Position numbers and translations under genes: made by a program. Shown here piece after piece: positions 22,440 to 32,869 of a DNA stretch of 64,000 bases. Source of the DNA: Diaporthe sp. PMI_573 (Eukaryota > Ascomycota > Sordariomycetes > Diaporthales > Diaporthaceae); contig JAJTUP010000045.1 of the NCBI GenBank assembly GCA_021399435.1, forward strand, positions 124,001 to 188,000. The letters run 5' to 3'. Each line of letters starts with the position of its first letter. Positions within the stretch are counted from its first letter, which is position 1. Below the pieces are notes generated by a model. That model worked only from the letters and a program-made list of their open reading frames with translations. It was not told the DNA's origin and did not search any database.

Positions 22440-22957
22440 ATATCATCTCGTTCGTAACACCTAAATTCACTCTCGATGTTTTTGAGCTCGCGCTCTACCG
22501 TGTCGGGGTCGAAAATGGGGCTGATGAAATGTTGAAGGAAGACATCGCCAACCTCCTCTAACTTGACGCCGGCCTCTTCGTCTGCCGTGTCGGTGTTGAT
22601 CTCAAACCACCAAGTGGTACTGGTCGCCGAGGTCTCTCCATTCTTATCCCCACTGTTCTTGGCAATGAGTTCTGCCAAAACGTTCCTGCGATGGTACTTT
22701 TTTGCAGTGCGTTTAGCCTTACCGCACGACCAACGCCGGGTCAGAGAACACTTTACCTTTTTAGATCCCATGAAGAGAAAATGCTCCGCAGCATGCGCAG
22801 TACCCAGCACTTCGCCATCGTTAAGGGACCCAGATGCGAGGGTCACTACCATCTTGGACTTCTCAGCCCCGGGACTATGAACCCATTGGACCCGAAGCCC
22901 ATTAGGGAGCTTCTCTAGGAGGTACGAGCGCCTGTCGAGCCGTGATCGAACGGGTTC
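22440..22957 (-). pseudogene. M16 metallopeptidase (insulysin/Ste23-like) N-terminal fragment
   Basis: Exons 22957-22757 and 22696 to about 22440, joined across a 60-nt in-frame intron (GTAAAG...AAAAAAG). The protein reads LDRRSYLLEKLPNGLRVQWV, GSLNDGEVLGTAHAAEHFLF, GSKK, NVLAELIAKNSGDKNGETSA, TTWWFEIN and FISPIFDPDTVERELKNIES. The zinc motif HxxEH (HAAEH) is intact, as is the downstream Glu region. Only about 170 of the usual ~1000 residues are present. The 5' end begins at a TAG acceptor with no preceding exon, and homology stops after MRRLWQL. It looks like a host gene fragment moved or left behind by rearrangement. It has no visible RIP damage. Confidence 0.8.
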
Positions 22958-23384
22958 CTATTCAGACCCCGCATTTGCAGGTTGAGTTATAATAGCCTCT
23001 TTAGGGGACATCACCGCTTTATATGTATTTCCATAAGCTCGTGTAAACAGCCCCATCCTGTAGCCACTAGAATTATATTCTATTTCATCATTCTATGATA
23101 CCTAGGGCCATCCTGTGGGGCTTTTTACTTAGAGTGGCACAGCTCGGAGAAATCGTAGACAACAGGCCTGCCCCTGTCTATAGCCACCCTTTCTATTTTC
23201 AAGGTCATCCTGAGGGATTCAGTATGGCAGAGCGCCCGCCCCAAACGACTATCTCGTAGCTCGTACATACGCTGGTGGGGGACGACCAAGCGGCCAATTT
23301 GGGCTCATACCCTGGTGCCTGAAGTCATTTTCTATATAAGGAACAAAGCGTATGGAACCAACCACAAAATCTACCGAGCCCTGC
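22958..23384. other. Intergenic, no gene seen
   Basis: AT-rich, with two loosely similar blocks (CCATCCTGTAG... and CCATCCTGTGG...). No coding or RNA feature is recognised. Confidence 0.4.
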
Positions 23385-24071
23385 TCATATGGATGCAGTC
23401 CTAGTTATACCATCCAAGTCACCAAATATCTTGTCCACTACAATCTCCTCCACAAGGTTGTAGATGGTCCATAATTTCCTATCCTCGCTCCGTATACCGT
23501 AATCCTGATATCCTCGTTGCTCGAGGAACCCTGTAACAGTCTCCTCGCCATTCTGCATCCAGAACTGACGGAAAGCACACACACTCACTTCTCGATCACC
23601 GACATAGAAAGCTGAGGACGGGCGTTCGACGTCAGGGAAGATGACATCCCAGATGTGAAACCACCGCAGGTCCTCTGACAAGGATTCCATGCCCACTCTT
23701 TCGAGCCGCTCTTCCTGCTCGTATGTGATTCCTTCCGGATTAGTCGAATTATTTGCATGACAGGCTCGGAGTCGAATATGCGCGTCTCGATTTCTGCTCA
23801 AGGAAAACTCTTCTTTGCATATAGGACAGTACACTGGCCGGCGATGGTCGCAGCACAGGTGTTCCTTGACTTCCTCAATGGTATAGAGGTGATGCCTTGT
23901 CACGCATTTTGCGTACTTGTTGTTCAGGATATAGAAGGGACAGGCGAAGCACCTTGACTTCTTGACCAGAACCATTTCACCCTCAAACTGCTCAGCTGCG
24001 GTCTTCGCCAGCTCTTGCGCCATGGAAGCCACATGTAGGACCTCAGCGTCCATGGATTGCGATGCATCCAT
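23385..24071 (-). CDS. Fungal C2H2-type zinc finger protein (HRR-type)
   Basis: A 228-aa frame from ATG 24071 (MDASQSMDAEVLHVASMAQEL). A finger-like block reads FACPFYILNNKYAKC, EEVKEHLCCDHRRPVYCPIC and FSLSRNRDAHIRLRAC, followed by the conserved tail EGITYEQEERLERVG, LRWFHIWDVIFPD and RPSSAFYVGD. I recall this combination from many uncharacterised fungal proteins, often in expanded families. The C-terminal part (REVSVCAFRQFWMQNG...) is also typical. It is complete at the 3' end. The frame stays open upstream of 24071 as far as about 24300, so an earlier exon is possible. Function is unknown; nucleic-acid binding is only inferred from the finger. Confidence 0.65.
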   Translation of the reverse strand: MDASQSMDAEVLHVASMAQELAKTAAEQFEGEMVLVKKSRCFACPFYILNNKYAKCVTRHHLYTIEEVKEHLCCDHRRPVYCPICKEEFSLSRNRDAHIRLRACHANNSTNPEGITYEQEERLERVGMESLSEDLRWFHIWDVIFPDVERPSSAFYVGDREVSVCAFRQFWMQNGEETVTGFLEQRGYQDYGIRSEDRKLWTIYNLVEEIVVDKIFGDLDGITRTASI

Positions 24072-24113
24072 GTGCGTGGAATTCCGAAAGCCAACGGTAA
24101 CTTTCTGGTCCAC

Positions 24114-24699
24114 GGGTTGGAGTAGGGTGGTTGAATGGAGATATGTAGGTGGTTTGGCTGAGGATATTCGACTGGTGGCAGACCAAGATGGAGAAGGGAA
24201 CTGGTAGTGAGGAAGATGAGAGTGAAGACAGCGATGCTGACAATATTGTCGATTGGGAACAAGAAGAGTGAAGACAAAGAAACAATATTGCGGATGGAAA
24301 CACCTGGAAGGGCGAGATCGAGGAGGATGCTGCCTGGCAGAGCCTCGGGAAAATGGTGGTCAGCGGAGTGGATGCAGCGTCCTATCTTCGGCAGCTGGAG
24401 CGGCGCTTGCTGCACATAAACCTCCACTTGGCCAGCCTGGCAGGCCAGACGAGGGGCACGGCAAAACCCTACTCGTGTGGGATGGACGGACGTTTTATGC
24501 CCGTCGTGCGAACCTCTTTTCCTATTTGGTGCACGTCTCCAGCCTAGCATTTTCCCCAATTGAGCAGATAACCGCAGAGCATTTCTGCAGGTATTTCTGC
24601 ACAGTATTTACGGTTGGCCGTATGTTGAACGTCCCCATTCCGGATGCTCCGGGTTCGACAGCGAACAAAAGGTCATGAGTTCTCACTCCCGTTCCTCAA
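24114..24699. other. Unassigned sequence upstream of copia fragment
   Basis: Several frames are open here on both strands but none shows a recognisable domain. The sequence becomes copia near 24700. Confidence 0.35.
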
Positions 24700-26153
24700 C
24701 TTCTTTTTTCTTACCACAATTCAACAAGCATGGCGTTCTTCAGAAATGCAAAGCAAGACTCGTGGTCCGCGGAGATCAACAAGCGCGAGGACAAACACAA
24801 GAAACCTACGCAGCAACTCTCGCGGGACGGTCATTCCGAACACTGATCGCCATTGCCAACAAATTTGATCTCGAGCTGATCCAATACGACGTTGTCAATG
24901 CGTTCGTGCACGCTCCTATCGATCAAGATATCTTCATGAGAATGCCTCGAGGATACGAGAAGAAGGGCACAATCTTGATGCTGAACAAAGCACTCTATGG
25001 GCTGCGGATTTCACCACTGCTCTGGCAAAAGGAATTCACAAAGACACTTGCCCAATGTGGATACAAACAAGTCCCACATGAACCCTGCTGCTACACCAAG
25101 AACGGCATCCTGGTCTTCTTCTACGTAGACGATATTATCGTTGCGTATAGAAAGAACCGACAAGATCAAGTCGATGAACTTGCCCATCAGCTCCAAGAGA
25201 AGTATAAAATCAGTGGAGGGGACCCGATTCAATGGTTCCTGGGCATGGAGATCCTCAGAGATCGTCCAAACAGACGGATCTGGCTGGCTCAGACCGCATA
25301 CATTGAGAAGATCGCCAAATTGGCTAACACGAAGAATCTCTCCCACACAGTCCCCATGACAGCCGAAGAGCTGATGCCTCGAATCGACGCCGCCACAGAA
25401 GCTGAAGTCCAGACCTACCAACGAAAGATCGGATCGCTTCTATTCGCTGCCATTTCCACTCGACCAGACATTGCATTCGCCACATCAAGACTTGCAAGAT
25501 TCCTAACCAATCCGAGCCGAAAACACCAAGATGCTGCCGACCGCGTGCTACTCTACCTCGAACGCACCAAACACCTTGCTCTTTGCTTCAAGGACACCGA
25601 AGAGTTGGTTGTCGCAAGCGATGCTTCATTCGCAGACAACACGCTCGATCGGAAAAGTTCCCAGGCATTCGCAATGAAACTGTTTGGAGGCCTGATTGGA
25701 TGGAGAGCAAACAAGCAAGACACGGTCACTACATCAACAACGGAGGCAGAGCTTCTAGCTCTTGCTCAAGCAGCAAAAGAAACACTATTTGTGAGCCGGC
25801 TCCTCACAGAACTTTCAGTGGACCTGGACAACAAGCGAATCAAGATCGAATGTGACAACACACAAACAATCAAACTGGTCAACTCAGAAGTCACAACACT
25901 CAAGACCAAATTACGACATGTGGACATACACAATCACTGGCTACGGCAGGAAACTCAACGAGGAACAATCCAGGTGGAATACACACCTTCAGCAGAAATG
26001 ATGGCAGATGGGTTGACGAAAGCATTACCGGCTGGGAGATGGAAAGGATTTCTCCACCAGTTGGGCTTGGAAGATGTGGAAACAATACATGAAGAAAGGA
26101 TCCTACGGGACGACCCCATGAGAAACAGGCTGGAAGCAGTGGAAGAAGAGTAA
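24700..26153 (+). mobile_element. Ty1/copia reverse transcriptase-RNase H, 5'-truncated
   Basis: An uninterrupted frame reads HGVLQKCKARLVVRGDQQ, YDVVNAFVHAPIDQDIFMRM, LNKALYGLRISPLLW, FFYVDDIIVAY (the RT catalytic YVDD), RKIGSLLFAAISTRPDIAFA, then RNase H (VVASDASFADN, TTSTTEAELLAL, IKIECDNTQT) and ADGLTKALPAGRW. Gag, protease and integrase are missing. The reading frame has no stops, so the insertion is fairly recent or selected. Its 3' LTR follows at 26192. Confidence 0.92.
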
Positions 26154-26191
26154 GATTGCAGACTCCCAGTACCTGCCAGTCTGAGGGGGTG

Positions 26192-26433
26192 TGTCAGATG
26201 TGACGGGTGCTTTGGGTTAGGTGCCTGAGGCATCAATGGTTGAATCATGACACGCCATATTTCCGAATGTGTCGTGGAGTGTCATGGATTTCAACCCTGG
26301 TCAGGTTTGTGAGTGCGACAAGGAAAAAAATTGTATTGAAATACTTCTAATTCACAAAGCGCGTAAAGCAGATACCAAGTTCCATGAATCACAACCTCGG
26401 AACTAAAAGTTCAAGAACACTAACAGACTGACA
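26192..26433 (+). repeat. 3' LTR of the copia element at 24700
   Basis: It follows a CTGAGGGGG polypurine tract and runs from TGTCAG (26192) to CTGACA (26433), a perfect 6-bp terminal inverted repeat with TG...CA ends, 242 bp long. No second copy was found in the window. Confidence 0.75.
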
Positions 26434-26649
26434 AATGAAACTCGGGAGGCCTGCTCCGCCAGCCCGCCAGGGCGATCCAACCCAATCATGCCACTGTGTA
26501 GATCCGCTTCTAGTAGCCCGTCCTCGGCATTTCAATGGTACTAGTCGTCGCTTTCAGCCGCCAAGTGGCAGTGTGGAGCCCGCAGTGGTAACTCACCAGG
26601 CCCTATTTCTGGATTGCCGGGGCGGAGTATCCTGGAGTACCCGGAAGCC

Positions 26650-26995
26650 CCCTAACGGTTGAAATACACTGACGTCCACTGAGGCACACTGAGCATCCTC
26701 ACCAAAGTACACTGAAGAACCTCGAAGCGCCTACGGGCGAAGTACACGGAAACCCATCGAAGGCTACTGAAGTGCGCCGAAGTATATCGAAGTATTGGAG
26801 TGTATTGGAATATCCCTAGCAAAGTACACCAGTGTATACTGAAGCATATTGGAGTAAAGTACAACGAAGTAGACTAAAGCCCACCCAAGCGAATAATGTT
26901 GAGGTACAAGCAAGCACGTTGAAGTACGGTGAAGTAGACTTAAGTCCACCTAGCGAAGAATATTGATGTACAAGCAAGCACATCAAAGCAAAGAG
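26650..26995. repeat. Degenerate minisatellite with ~65-bp tandem duplication
   Basis: Words such as AAGTACACTGAAG recur every 10-20 bp from 26650. A clear ~65-bp unit (GAAGTAGACTAAAGCCCACC... GTACAAGCAAGCAC) starts at 26866 and again at 26931 with about 10 differences. All ORFs here are by-products of the repeat. Confidence 0.6.
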
Positions 26996-27696
26996 ACCAC
27001 ACCTGCCCCGCTTAATCCCTGACCATGGAGGTGAGTCCTGACAGCCGTTGCCCCTTGTAGCCCGCCGCCTGGTGGCTGCCCCTGTGGTGGGTTCCGTTCC
27101 CACCCACGGAGGGTGCCCTGCACATCGGCTAATCCCACTTTTACAGCGGTTGTCCACATTCCCGTAGCTCAGTCCGACATTTCTCGGCAAGCTCCCTCAC
27201 GGTTGGGTCATCAACCGGGCCTTTTTCCTTAACCGCTGTTTGTACTACCTGCGCTGCGTGCGCACAAATCTCCTTTAGTTGTGAGGGTGAATCCCTTAAA
27301 GTCCGCTCGGCTATTAAGCGAATCATGGTGTCCTCGACTCAAAAGAAACACTTACGCGATTTCGCCAAGTTGGTGGACCTATTGCTTCTCTGCAGGGTGA
27401 TGCTCATCTAGATGGTCGTAACTTTGGAAGAGAAGAGGTTTCTGCGGCTGTGAGCTGGGTTGTTTCGTTTGTTTGAGCCGCGGCGCCTGCCGGGCTTCGG
27501 CGCCTGCCGGGCTTCGGCGCTTGCAACTGCGGGGTCCAACCTTGCATGTCGACGCTTTCAGCTCCCATAAGAGCCGCTACACACCCCCGCCAAGAATCAT
27601 TCGACCTCCCTCACCGGTCGAGTGGCTTTTAGCGAGAGAGGTGCGCAAGAACGAGTCGAACGCCCTGAACGCCTAGAGAAGTCACAACACGTCGCG
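26996..27696. other. Intergenic; promoter of the C2H2-WD40 gene at its end
   Basis: The minus-strand ORF 27141-27326 (ERTLRDSPSQLKEICAHAAQ...) is helical and could be a retroelement gag start, but this is not secure. CGGCGCCTGCCGGGCTT is repeated at about 27480-27515. The final 100 bp form the 5' leader of the gene starting at 27697. Confidence 0.35.
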
Positions 27697-30513
27697 ATGG
27701 AGCCGACGCAGCAGGACAAGGCCAAGCAGGTCGATGGGCTGGCCGGCAATGCGACCCGCGCGTGTTTCGCGCGCTTCCAGTCGTGTATTGCCGTGCTAGA
27801 TGGCGAACACAGAAACCACCTCGAGATCCGATTTGCGGACCTAAAGCTCTGGGCCGACAGCGTGGGCGCCCTGGCTTATGGAAAGGCGTCGCTGGACTGG
27901 CAGCTCCGCGGGCGGTCAAGGGATATATTCCTCGTCACCAGCCTGCTGGACATGCTGGAGCAGTTTCTGAAAGGCAAGGTGGCGGCCATCGAGGATGGCG
28001 ACGAGGACATAATCGAAGAGGCCGAGCAGGGTATTGATGAGATGACAGACAATTTGGCGTGGATTGGCTCTGCGATCCGGCGGTCCGGAACGAAGTCGCG
28101 GCTGCAACAGGCCGACATGTCCTTTGAGCGCGACAGGGCCGGGAAAGACAAGCGGCAGTGTGACCAGTTGCGAGCACATCTTATCTGCATCATAAAGTCT
28201 AGACCGACTGAAACCGCCACGTCGAAAGACTATTCAAAAGATTTTCATAGCATGGAGCTCCAAGGAATACAGAATCGGCTAGTGGAGGCCAATCTACGAC
28301 GTTGGCACCGATTCCGATATGCCCAACGCCACTCCAACGTCCTCAGAGCCTCACGCGCTGTCCAAAACATGCCAATACATGTTATTCCAGAAGGTAGTAT
28401 ACCTAATTCGGTGGCAGAGCCAACGAATAGCCCCGTGCCGCGAATCAATACCGCCGCCGCAAAGCAAAGAAACGAGACCAGCGATCAAGGCGAGACAGGT
28501 ACTACAGCTGGGTTGTCGGCCTCAGCGTTTGGGAGTGAATACCAAGGACTCGGGGGCCGATATACCCGACCAGCGAAGTCTACAATGACGCGGATCAGCA
28601 CCATCACCAGATTTACTCGCTTTCCAAAAGCGAAGAAACCACAGACACAACGCAAGACACTGCTGTGTCCTTGCTGCTGCCAGGCCCTACCACTAGAGGA
28701 AGCTGAGGATCCAGATCTATGGGCGTAAGTATCCCGGCCCTTGAAATCGCTTCGCCTTACTCACTCACGCAGGAAACACATGAAGAACGACATCAGCCCG
28801 TACACCTGCATCGTAGAAGACTGCCCTACGCCGTATCGATTCTACGTCACACGAAACGAATGGAGAGAGCACGTTCTACGCGACCACCCGCCAAAGTGGA
28901 GATGTTCCTGTTGCACAGGAACCCGTCCCGTCTTTAAATCTCTGCCGTCATTCATCGCTCACCTTGACGAAAAGCATGAAGGCCAGGTCTCTGATGAAAG
29001 CTTTGAACGCATAATGGCCAAGTCATCCTTTCGAACCTTTGGCATAACCAACTGCCCGCTGTGCAACGATCACGGTCCCACCGACTCTCCCGAGCTCATC
29101 GAGCACGTCCTCGGACACATCTACGACTTTTCCATGTATGCTCTCCCGTGGCGAACAACAACCCAGACAGGCCTAAAGAAACCAATCCGCACCTTTAACG
29201 ACGTCGCTCCAGTACTCGACCCAAATGACGACAAAGAAGCCACCGAGATACGAATGTTCAGCCACGCCCGGATTCTAAAATGGGTCGAAGAACCTCAACC
29301 AGAAGAAGAGAACCTTACTCCCGAACAAAGGGCAACGATCCACCATCTTGATTGGGATAACTACCAGGCCATGGATAATGAAGACGGAGCGGACCCCATC
29401 GTGGTCGATTATTTCGACCGCGCCGAAATCGATTATTTTGAAGACGATGCCAGCAGTCGCGGGGCTTCTTCTCAAGCCGGCCATTCGGCTAGCACGCGGC
29501 AGTTATCTATAGCTTCTAGTAACGGGTATTCAAGCCGTACCCAGGCTAACCCTCCCCTATCTGCTCAAGAAACTCCTGGGCCTGACCTTACGCTCGAGGG
29601 CCATAGCAGCGACGCCTGCCTTATAACGCTCGAGGGCCATAGCAATTGGGTTAGCTCGGTCGCCTTCTCGCCCGACGGTAGGCGTGTGGTATCAGGGTCG
29701 CGAGACGAGACGGTTAAGATCTGGGAGGCCGATAGCGGCGCCTGCCTCATAATACTTAAGGGCCATAGCAATTGGGTTAACTCGGTCGCCTTCTCGCCCG
29801 ACGGTAGGCGTGTGGTATCAGGGTCAAGCGATGGGATGGTTAAGATCTGGGAAGCTGATAGCAGCGCCTGCCTTATAACGCTCAAGGGCCATAGTGAGAG
29901 GGTTAACTCGGTTGCCTTCTCACCTGATGGTAGGCGTGTGGCATCAGGGTTAAGCGATGGGATGGTTAAGATCTGGGAGGCCGATAGCGGCGCCTGCCTT
30001 ATAACACTCAAGGGCCATAGCAGGATGGTTAACTCAGTCGCCTTCTCGCCCGACGGTAGGCGTGTGGCATCAGGGTCGGACGACGAGATGGTAAAGATCT
30101 GGGATACTGATAGCGGCGCCTGCCTTACAACGCTCAAGGGCCATAGTGAGAGGGTTAACTCGGTTGCCTTCTCACCTGATGGTAGGCGTGTGGCATCAGG
30201 GTCAAACGATGAGATGGTTAAGATCTGGGAGGCTGATAGCAGCGCCTGCCTTATAACGCTTAAGGGCTATAGCGGGTGGGTTAACTCAGTTGCCTTCTCA
30301 CCCGACGGTAGGTATGTGGCATCAGGGTCGGATGATGAGACGGTTAAGATCTGGGAGGCTGATAGCGGCGCCTGCCTCACAACACTTAAGGGCCATAGCA
30401 GTTTAGTTAGCTCGGTCGCCTTCTCGCCCGACGGTAGGCGTGTGGCATCAGGGTCGGACGACGAGATGGTAAAGATCTGGGATACTGATAAAATCTCCGC
30501 TGTTTTAGAATGA
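27697..30513 (+). CDS. Helical domain-C2H2-seven-blade WD40 protein (NLR-like sensor candidate)
   Basis: Exons 27697-28724 and 28773-30513 (48-nt intron, GTAAGT donor, CACGCAG acceptor, phase 2), 922 aa from ATG 27697. Residues 1-230 form a fungal helical domain (ARFQSCIAVLDG, RFADLKLWADSVGALA, LQGIQNRLVEANLRRWHRF). Residues 325-480 hold Cys/His fingers (LCPCCCQALP, YTCIVEDCPTPYRF, NEWREHVLRDHP, NCPLCND...H). An acidic linker follows. Residues ~628-922 contain seven WD40 repeats of 42 aa (126 bp) that are almost identical in DNA and protein, with differences clustered at HS-xx-V and G-xx-D-xx-V. Fungal incompatibility NLRs (HET-E/HET-D) have the same kind of repeats. No NACHT or NB-ARC domain is present. 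A remnant GHSSDACLIT before repeat 1 looks like a partly deleted repeat. Function is inferred. Confidence 0.85.
29629..30486 (+). repeat. Seven 126-bp tandem WD40-coding repeats
   Basis: The unit begins around CTCAAGGGCCATAGC and includes GCCTTCTCGCCCGACGGTAGGCG and GTTAAGATCTGGGAGGC. Copies differ at few sites, mostly at two codon pairs per unit. The high identity suggests recent unequal exchange or gene conversion. Confidence 0.9.
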
Positions 30514-30904
30514 ATCAACAATCACCACATTTTTGATTTAGATTTGTCATCACCTAAGGGTCTGGGAGGTTGTGCAAAATATACAGTTCTTATTTCCGTT
30601 TCTGGTATTTTCTAGTTGATTCTATATTATTTGTCAGCTAAGCCCACGCTCTGCTGCGTGACTGAACAGCACATTTATTCTTGCCTTAGCACGTTATCCG
30701 CACATGGTGGAGCAGGTAGAGCAAGTCGCCACAGCGAGCGTTAGGTGACAAGAGTGGTGCTCCGTACAGAAATAGCCGTTCATGCTTAATTAGTGATGAC
30801 CCCTCTAAGGCAGTGAAGCTGTTAAGCCGGTTCCTTGGTGTGACTTGCTGTAATTGTAACATTTGTCCTTGTCCTTGCTGTCTTCCCCGATTGTGGCATC
30901 CAGT
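30514..30904. other. 3' flank of the WD40 gene, no gene seen
   Basis: No ORF with features. The sequence turns into antisense gag near 30905. Confidence 0.4.
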
Positions 30905-31400
30905 TCTATTGGTCCGCTATTAGTTCTGTATGCGGTGGATCGTGGCTTGCCTTGGCGGTACTGAGCTGGTTGTTTGGTCCGCTTTTCACATCTTCGCTCG
31001 TACAGTCGAGCTTGGCGAGTTCGTCCTTAACTCCTTTGAGACCGCTATAGTAGAGGTTCATAAATGGTTCATCGCTCCAATCGGGCTTGGAGGCGATCTG
31101 TCGGGATTTCGAAGCCTATTCCGATGCTGATCCTCGCTGCTTGAGTTGGGTCAATTCTCTTTCTGGGGTTCGTTCTTCGTCGGGGTCTCCGAAGGTTTCC
31201 TTGATGGCCTTGACAAAGTTTTCGTAGTTGCCGAAGACCTCAGTAGTCTTGGCTTCGCGGTTCTGAGGAGTGTTTTCTAGGTAGTCCCTCATAACTGGCT
31301 TGAACTAGTTGAGAGCACTCTTTGTGAGTCGGCTTCCAGCGAAAAGTACTTTGTCATACCTGTCCATCATAGTGGATAACATAAGCTCAGAGCTTAATGA
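30905..31400 (-). mobile_element. Ty3/gypsy gag relic with stops
   Basis: On the minus strand one frame reads KVLFAGSRLTKSALN*FKPVMRDYL, EVFGNYENFVKAIKETFGDP, ERELTQLKQRGSASE*AS, WSDEPFMNLYYSGLKGVKDE. This is the typical gag domain of fungal gypsy elements (F-x-x-Y-x-x-F...FGD...LKQ-x-GS). The first stop replaces a Trp of LNWF (TGG to TAG), a RIP-like change; the second falls where a residue of SE-x-A is expected. No pol region remains. Confidence 0.75.
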
Positions 31401-32869
31401 GGAATCGTTAAGAGTTGTCCTTTGTTCTGTTAAAGGGTTCGGGCTTTAGAGACAACCTTTAGCCCCAAGGGCGTGCTAAAATTGTGGCTGCGCAGCTTGT
31501 AGTGGCAGGGCTGGTGGGAGGAACCCCACAATATACATGCAGGAGAGATAGAGAGACCACAACCGGAGGCATTCCGTCGCTATACAATCTCTATATATTT
31601 AGGGGCTAGTTCCTCTAGTTGCCTTAATCACGTAGGATGGCGGCAATACTCGCAATGGTAATGGCAACAGTAGTATTAAGCTATATAATAGTACTATCAG
31701 GGAACGTTGTAAACAATAGAAGCTATAACGTGGTTCACCAGTCAGCCGGTCATACCACATGCCCGGTCAGTTTCAGCAAGTCTGCTAACTTTGGCCAACC
31801 CCAGCACCCACCAGGTGCAGAGGAATCAATTAAAATTGACACCAATTGGTGCCAACTGGTCCCAATTGCTTATTTCCAATTAAGTCCGTCAATTTGGAGG
31901 CGTGGTAGTGTTGCAGTGCCAGTCCGAAAATTTAGAGTTTGAGTGGGCAGGTCTGTTTTTGGTGCAGATCGCGTCCCCATTTTTCGCGTTAGTCACGCAT
32001 CACTCTACCTACTTAAACATTCAACACGCTAGAAATCAACGACCACAATGCCAATCTACTCAAAAGAAGACAAAATCCAACTAGCACTTCAGGAAATTAA
32101 GAATTCCCAAAAAAATCAAAAGAAACCCCTAAGCATACGTCAGGCTACACGGATCTTTAACATCCCCTATAGTACACTAAACGACAGAATGAACAACCGA
32201 CCTCATCGCGAAAAATTACGCGTCGAGAAATATAAACTTAACCTAATTGAGGAGCAAACACTTGTTTGATATGTTATTGAGCAAGATGCATGAGGATTCC
32301 CAATACGACTTTCTGGTATAGAAGATATAGCCAACCTCCTGCTAGCATTACGTGACGGTAAGCCGGTTGGTACAAACTGGGCACGACGCTTTGTGGATGC
32401 ACAACCAAGCTTGAAAACCAGATTTGATCAGCCTTATGACTACCAGAGGGCCCTCTGCGAAGATCTAGAGGTGATTGGGAATTGGTTCCGGCTACTCCGC
32501 AATATGATGGCCAAGTATGGGGTCCTGGACGACGACCTCTATAACTTCGACAAGACTAGCTTTATGATGGGCCAGATAACCTCAACCCTAGTTGTTACAC
32601 GTTTTGATCGACATGGGAAGGCTAAATCTATCCAGCCTGGAAACCGGGAATGGGTAACAGCTATTGAATGCATTAATATAAAGGGCTGGTGTATTCCGCC
32701 GTTTGTTATCGTACAAGGCGCCTACCAGCTTGCCAATTAGACAATAGAGTCAGGCTTCCTACCAAGCTGGGTTATCAAGCCTACTCCGAATAGGTGGACG
32801 GATAAAGGGACTGGCCTAGAATGGATTCGATACTTTGACAAGCATACAATCAAGCAGACCAAGGGCAAG

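Noticed and set aside
27141..27326. Helical 61-aa minus ORF, possible retroelement gag start
   Set aside because: Too short and no further gag or RT homology on either side.
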